Shown here in pieces: positions 38,983-41,710 of a stretch of 41,710 bases of DNA. The notes beneath the pieces are model-generated. The model searched no databases, had not been told where the DNA came from, and was given only the letters and a program-made list of their open reading frames with translations. The stretch's first letter is position 1, and each line of letters begins with the position of its first letter. Source of the stretch: RUG14223 sp051881075 (lineage in GTDB: Bacteria > Bacillota > Clostridia > Oscillospirales > Acutalibacteraceae). The stretch covers positions 1-41,710 of the forward strand of contig JBJEPE010000076.1 in assembly GCA_051881075.1 (NCBI GenBank), in the 5' to 3' direction. The position numbers and the translations under genes were made by a program.

Positions 38983-40434
38983 TCAAGAGTTCTTGCTCAT
39001 GCGTCTTTTGGAAACCAAAAGTACAGCTGCAACCAAAACAAGTATACCGCCTAATACATATAAGATAGTGGTACCCATACCACCGGTCTCAGGTAAGGTA
39101 GCACCGGCCTTGTTTACAACATTGGCTGAGAGAATACCGGTATCTACCGCTCCGGTGAATGTATCGCCGGTAAGTGATGTAAGCTTAGGATCATCAGATA
39201 AAATGTCATGCGAAGCTGTTACAGTAAACTCAATATCCGCTATGGTATTATAGCCTTGAGGTGTTGTAGTTTCAACCAGCTTGTAGTCGCCGTCATCAAT
39301 ACCTACCCATTCAAAGGTAGTCATATCGGTGCCCTTTTTCTCTGTACCGATAGCATTATAATTTCCTGACGCATCCTTTTTGTACAAGGTAAAGCCTGCG
39401 CCTTTTAATGGACTGTTGTTTTGGTCAACCTTGTTTACAACAACCTTGTAAGTGAAAACGATAACTGTATCGTCCGGAGTTTTTCCGTTTTCGCTAGCTG
39501 TTTCTGCTTCATCGTTAGGGTTGTTGGAGTAAGTAACGTGCATTGTATTCTTATTTCCGAGTGATCCAATTTCGGCACTATCGTTCAGAGTTGAGGTGTA
39601 CTCTACAGTGATAACAGAGCCGGCATGAACAGCAGAAATCTGTTTCAAATCGGCAAATTTAACCTCAAATGTATCTCCGTCGTCGATTCCAGAAGTAATA
39701 ACATTATATCCGGATGAAATTGTATTGCCGTCAACCTTAACAACAACAGAACTACTGTTGAAAGTTAAGCCGGGTGCCTCTTTATCATGGAATGTAAGCT
39801 TGTAAACCTTGTAGTTATCATAATCCATTGCAATAGTGGCTTTCAGAAGGAAAGGTACATCATCACCGATGTCGTAGTCAGCGGAATCTTCCCATGTTAT
39901 TGCATCCTGTGTGGTGTTAGAATCGTTCTTGTCGTCAACCTTTTTCTCAGATGAAACAGTGCTAACCTTTGGATTAATTGTGGTTGGACCGACTACTTCT
40001 ACAACATATAAGCTGTATGCCTCACCGTCACCGACAGGGCCGTTGTCCTTAATCAGGTAATAGCCTGTAGGTGCATTAAGCGGTGAACCGTCACTGACGG
40101 TACCAAACTTCTCAGATTCCAAATTCACATATTTTTTAATTTCTGTCAGCTTCTCCTTATCGGTAGTAGAGCTACCATTGACTGCAATAAGGGCGTTTAT
40201 AGTGGTGTCGTCTACAGCATTACCTTCGGTTCCGGTACCGTTCTTGCCCCACTTTACATTTGAGAGAGCTCCGCCTACCAAATCACCGGTAAAAATTTGA
40301 TATACGTCATAGCTGCGTGAACTTCCTGAAGGTGCAGTAATAGTAGTATTATCTACTGCAAATACTGTGGTGGATATGGCAAATACCATAATCAGCGCCA
40401 GCAATAAGCCGGCAAGTTTTTTTGTGTTTTTCAT
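38983..40434 (-). CDS. Major pilin with LPETG anchor (isopeptide-forming)
   Basis: A 483-residue fimbrial shaft protein. Signal peptide (KLAGLLLALIMVFAISTTVFA), N-terminal pilin domain, the pilin-motif lysine in TINPKVSTVSS (~155-165), a D2-type domain with WEDSADYDIGDDVPFLLKAT, a Cna_B-type C-terminal domain with the E-box YKLVETTTPQGYN, then the sorting signal LPETGG, a membrane helix and a basic tail (SKRRMSKNS). SpaH/EbpB-type pilins have this order. The ribosome site GAGAGGAAC precedes ATG 40434. It lies between the tip/minor pilin and sortase C. Confidence 0.95.
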   Translation of the reverse strand: MKNTKKLAGLLLALIMVFAISTTVFAVDNTTITAPSGSSRSYDVYQIFTGDLVGGALSNVKWGKNGTGTEGNAVDDTTINALIAVNGSSTTDKEKLTEIKKYVNLESEKFGTVSDGSPLNAPTGYYLIKDNGPVGDGEAYSLYVVEVVGPTTINPKVSTVSSEKKVDDKNDSNTTQDAITWEDSADYDIGDDVPFLLKATIAMDYDNYKVYKLTFHDKEAPGLTFNSSSVVVKVDGNTISSGYNVITSGIDDGDTFEVKFADLKQISAVHAGSVITVEYTSTLNDSAEIGSLGNKNTMHVTYSNNPNDEAETASENGKTPDDTVIVFTYKVVVNKVDQNNSPLKGAGFTLYKKDASGNYNAIGTEKKGTDMTTFEWVGIDDGDYKLVETTTPQGYNTIADIEFTVTASHDILSDDPKLTSLTGDTFTGAVDTGILSANVVNKAGATLPETGGMGTTILYVLGGILVLVAAVLLVSKRRMSKNS

Positions 40435-40481
40435 TTTTTGTTCCTCTCTTTTTGGTTTATTTGTAAGTAAATTGCTGCATA

Positions 40482-41710
40482 TTAGGAAGACTTAAATTCC
40501 TCCCCTCTACGCTTTTGTTTATATATCAGGAGTAGTACTGCGCCTATGATTAGAAGCAGACCTCCAAAGGTAAACAAATAGATACCCGGACCGCCGGTTA
40601 TAGGCAGTTCGTATTCGGGAGTTTCTTTAAGAGTATTGTTAATTACAATGGTGCCGGAAGTAATTCCGCTATTATTTTCATAAGTGGTTGTGTAGTTGGC
40701 CGCCGCCTGCTCTATTACATAGTAGGTATAGTAGACCTTGTTACCGTTTTCATCTACTCCGGTGAGCGGTAGGTCATCCTTTGTCCAACTCCAGTTGCTT
40801 CCTTTTGTTATGCTGTAGGTGCCAATCTTGGTGCCGTTATTCGGAATTTCCGGTTCTGTGGGTTCTTCTGGCGTATCAGGTTCAGTAGCAGACGGTGGTA
40901 CATAAGTATATGAAGCTACTCCGCTATTTCCAAATCGCCAATCCGTTAAAGCACCAATTACAGTAGTGTCCTCTGTTATAGTAAACGTATAAGAGAATTC
41001 CATTGTTCCGTTTCTTGCTATGGTAACAGCACTGCCGTTTACAGTTAATTCCACCGTATCAGGAAGACCGTCGTCAGTAGCAGTAACTTTTACAGTAACA
41101 ACCGAGTTCTTTGGGATAACAGTAGACTCATTAATAAGACTATTATTATAATATCCCACCTGATATGTAAAGTTTACGTTATTGCTGTCATCTTCGCCAT
41201 CTCCAATATTACTCGGTGGGGTTGTGCTTGCAATCCGGTACAGATCAAAGCTTATGGCGGTGTTGTCTGTTGATGAGGTAATATCAATGCCGGAAGAATC
41301 ATACCACTGTTTAACCACGGTGATGGAAGTAACCGGGATTTCTATGTTCTCACAATAAACAACGTGGGCTGTCGTGCTAAGATCTACTGCACCTTCAGGA
41401 ATTTGACTGGGATCCAGAGGTGTATATCCTTCTCCTGTATTGCTGAAATAGAAGTAATATCTGGTAGGATCGGTGGGAAGTTCATATCCGATTGGTGATT
41501 TTGTCTCTATCACATAATAGAGCTTATTGTACTTAAACGGATAAGCACCTGCATTGATTTCCTCTTGGTTTGGCATACTGATGATAAAAGAGCCGTTTTG
41601 GTCGGTGATGTAGGTATAAAGATCTTCCTCAGTACTGCTATTTAGCGTAAACTCAGCCCCAGGCAACCGCTTGCCGTAATTATCTTGGTCAACCTTATAG
41701 AGGATATATT
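40482..41710 (-). CDS. Cna_B-domain minor or tip pilin, C-terminal part (partial)
   Basis: The frame stays open to the window edge (YILYKVDQDNYGKRLPGAEF), so the start lies beyond 41710. At least 409 residues are visible. Cna_B-type repeats (PGAEFTLNSSTEEDLYTYIT...YVIETKSPIGYELP and SITVVKQWYDSSG...YYVIEQAAANYTTTY) are seen. The second is interrupted by a ~110-residue insertion with a Pro/Glu-rich stretch (SATEPDTPEEPTEPEIPNNG). It ends in LPITGG, a membrane helix and a basic tail. It probably caps or decorates the pilus and is joined by the sortase downstream. Confidence 0.9.
   Translation of the reverse strand, partial: YILYKVDQDNYGKRLPGAEFTLNSSTEEDLYTYITDQNGSFIISMPNQEEINAGAYPFKYNKLYYVIETKSPIGYELPTDPTRYYFYFSNTGEGYTPLDPSQIPEGAVDLSTTAHVVYCENIEIPVTSITVVKQWYDSSGIDITSSTDNTAISFDLYRIASTTPPSNIGDGEDDSNNVNFTYQVGYYNNSLINESTVIPKNSVVTVKVTATDDGLPDTVELTVNGSAVTIARNGTMEFSYTFTITEDTTVIGALTDWRFGNSGVASYTYVPPSATEPDTPEEPTEPEIPNNGTKIGTYSITKGSNWSWTKDDLPLTGVDENGNKVYYTYYVIEQAAANYTTTYENNSGITSGTIVINNTLKETPEYELPITGGPGIYLFTFGGLLLIIGAVLLLIYKQKRRGEEFKSS

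Overview
The window looks like an AT-rich chromosomal segment of a gut-type Clostridia bacterium (Firmicutes, perhaps Ruminococcaceae). This is inferred from strong AGGAGG-type ribosome sites, tRNA genes with encoded CCA, LPXTG pili with a class C sortase, a SpoIID-like sporulation protein, an OmpR-type two-component system and clostridial-type IS200 remnants. No species can be fixed from the sequence alone.

Layout. 1-830: 3' end of pnp and its terminator. 1063-1270: a tRNA-Thr(CGT) gene with a strong promoter and a half-deleted tRNA-Thr-like relic in the same transcript. 1336-3475: a transposase stub, then a macro-domain gene followed by a von Willebrand A gene (minus strand). 3656-4402: a nitroreductase-like gene. 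4747-14654: a tight five-gene operon encoding an FHA protein, a PP2C phosphatase, a membrane Ser/Thr kinase, a one-pass membrane protein and an ~1,890-residue Ig-like surface protein. 14782-17142: a GNAT relic, a TetR regulator with promoter and palindromic operator, and a split ThrE-type amino-acid exporter. 18088-21604: a four-gene minus-strand operon of two CmpB-like membrane proteins, a response regulator and a histidine kinase. 21608-24038: membrane-protein debris, an AI-2E/PerM-type transporter and a wrecked P-type ATPase.

24208-29650 is an accessory island. A decayed IS200 element is followed by six single-gene units, all on the minus strand, of mostly unknown or immunity-like type (DUF4275, DMP19, alpha/beta hydrolase, a small membrane protein). 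Each is followed by a related palindrome, and two are followed by a 218-bp repeat that is nearly identical at both sites. Next come a branched palindromic non-coding block and two tRNA-Ser genes (29760-30220).

30568-35464 is more ordinary chromosome: a YbaK/ProX editing protein, a sporulation-type pair (carboxypeptidase-regulatory-like protein plus SpoIID/peptidoglycan-binding protein), PduL, a ZIP metal transporter and initiator tRNA-fMet. 35556-38013 is accessory again: a membrane protein, an unassigned three-way-junction RNA with its own terminator, a toxin stub with an intact antitoxin-like gene, and a cysteine-rich unknown protein with a palindromic promoter. 38040-41710 is a sortase-assembled pilus operon (tip or minor pilin, major pilin, sortase C) on the minus strand.

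The most promising system is the kinase operon. The FHA protein and the one-pass membrane protein both carry acidic T-x-x-L/I motifs of the kind FHA domains bind when phosphorylated. This suggests a complete phospho-docking circuit built next to a giant membrane-anchored surface protein. The palindrome-punctuated gene units and the three-way-junction RNA are the other two signals that standard annotation would miss.
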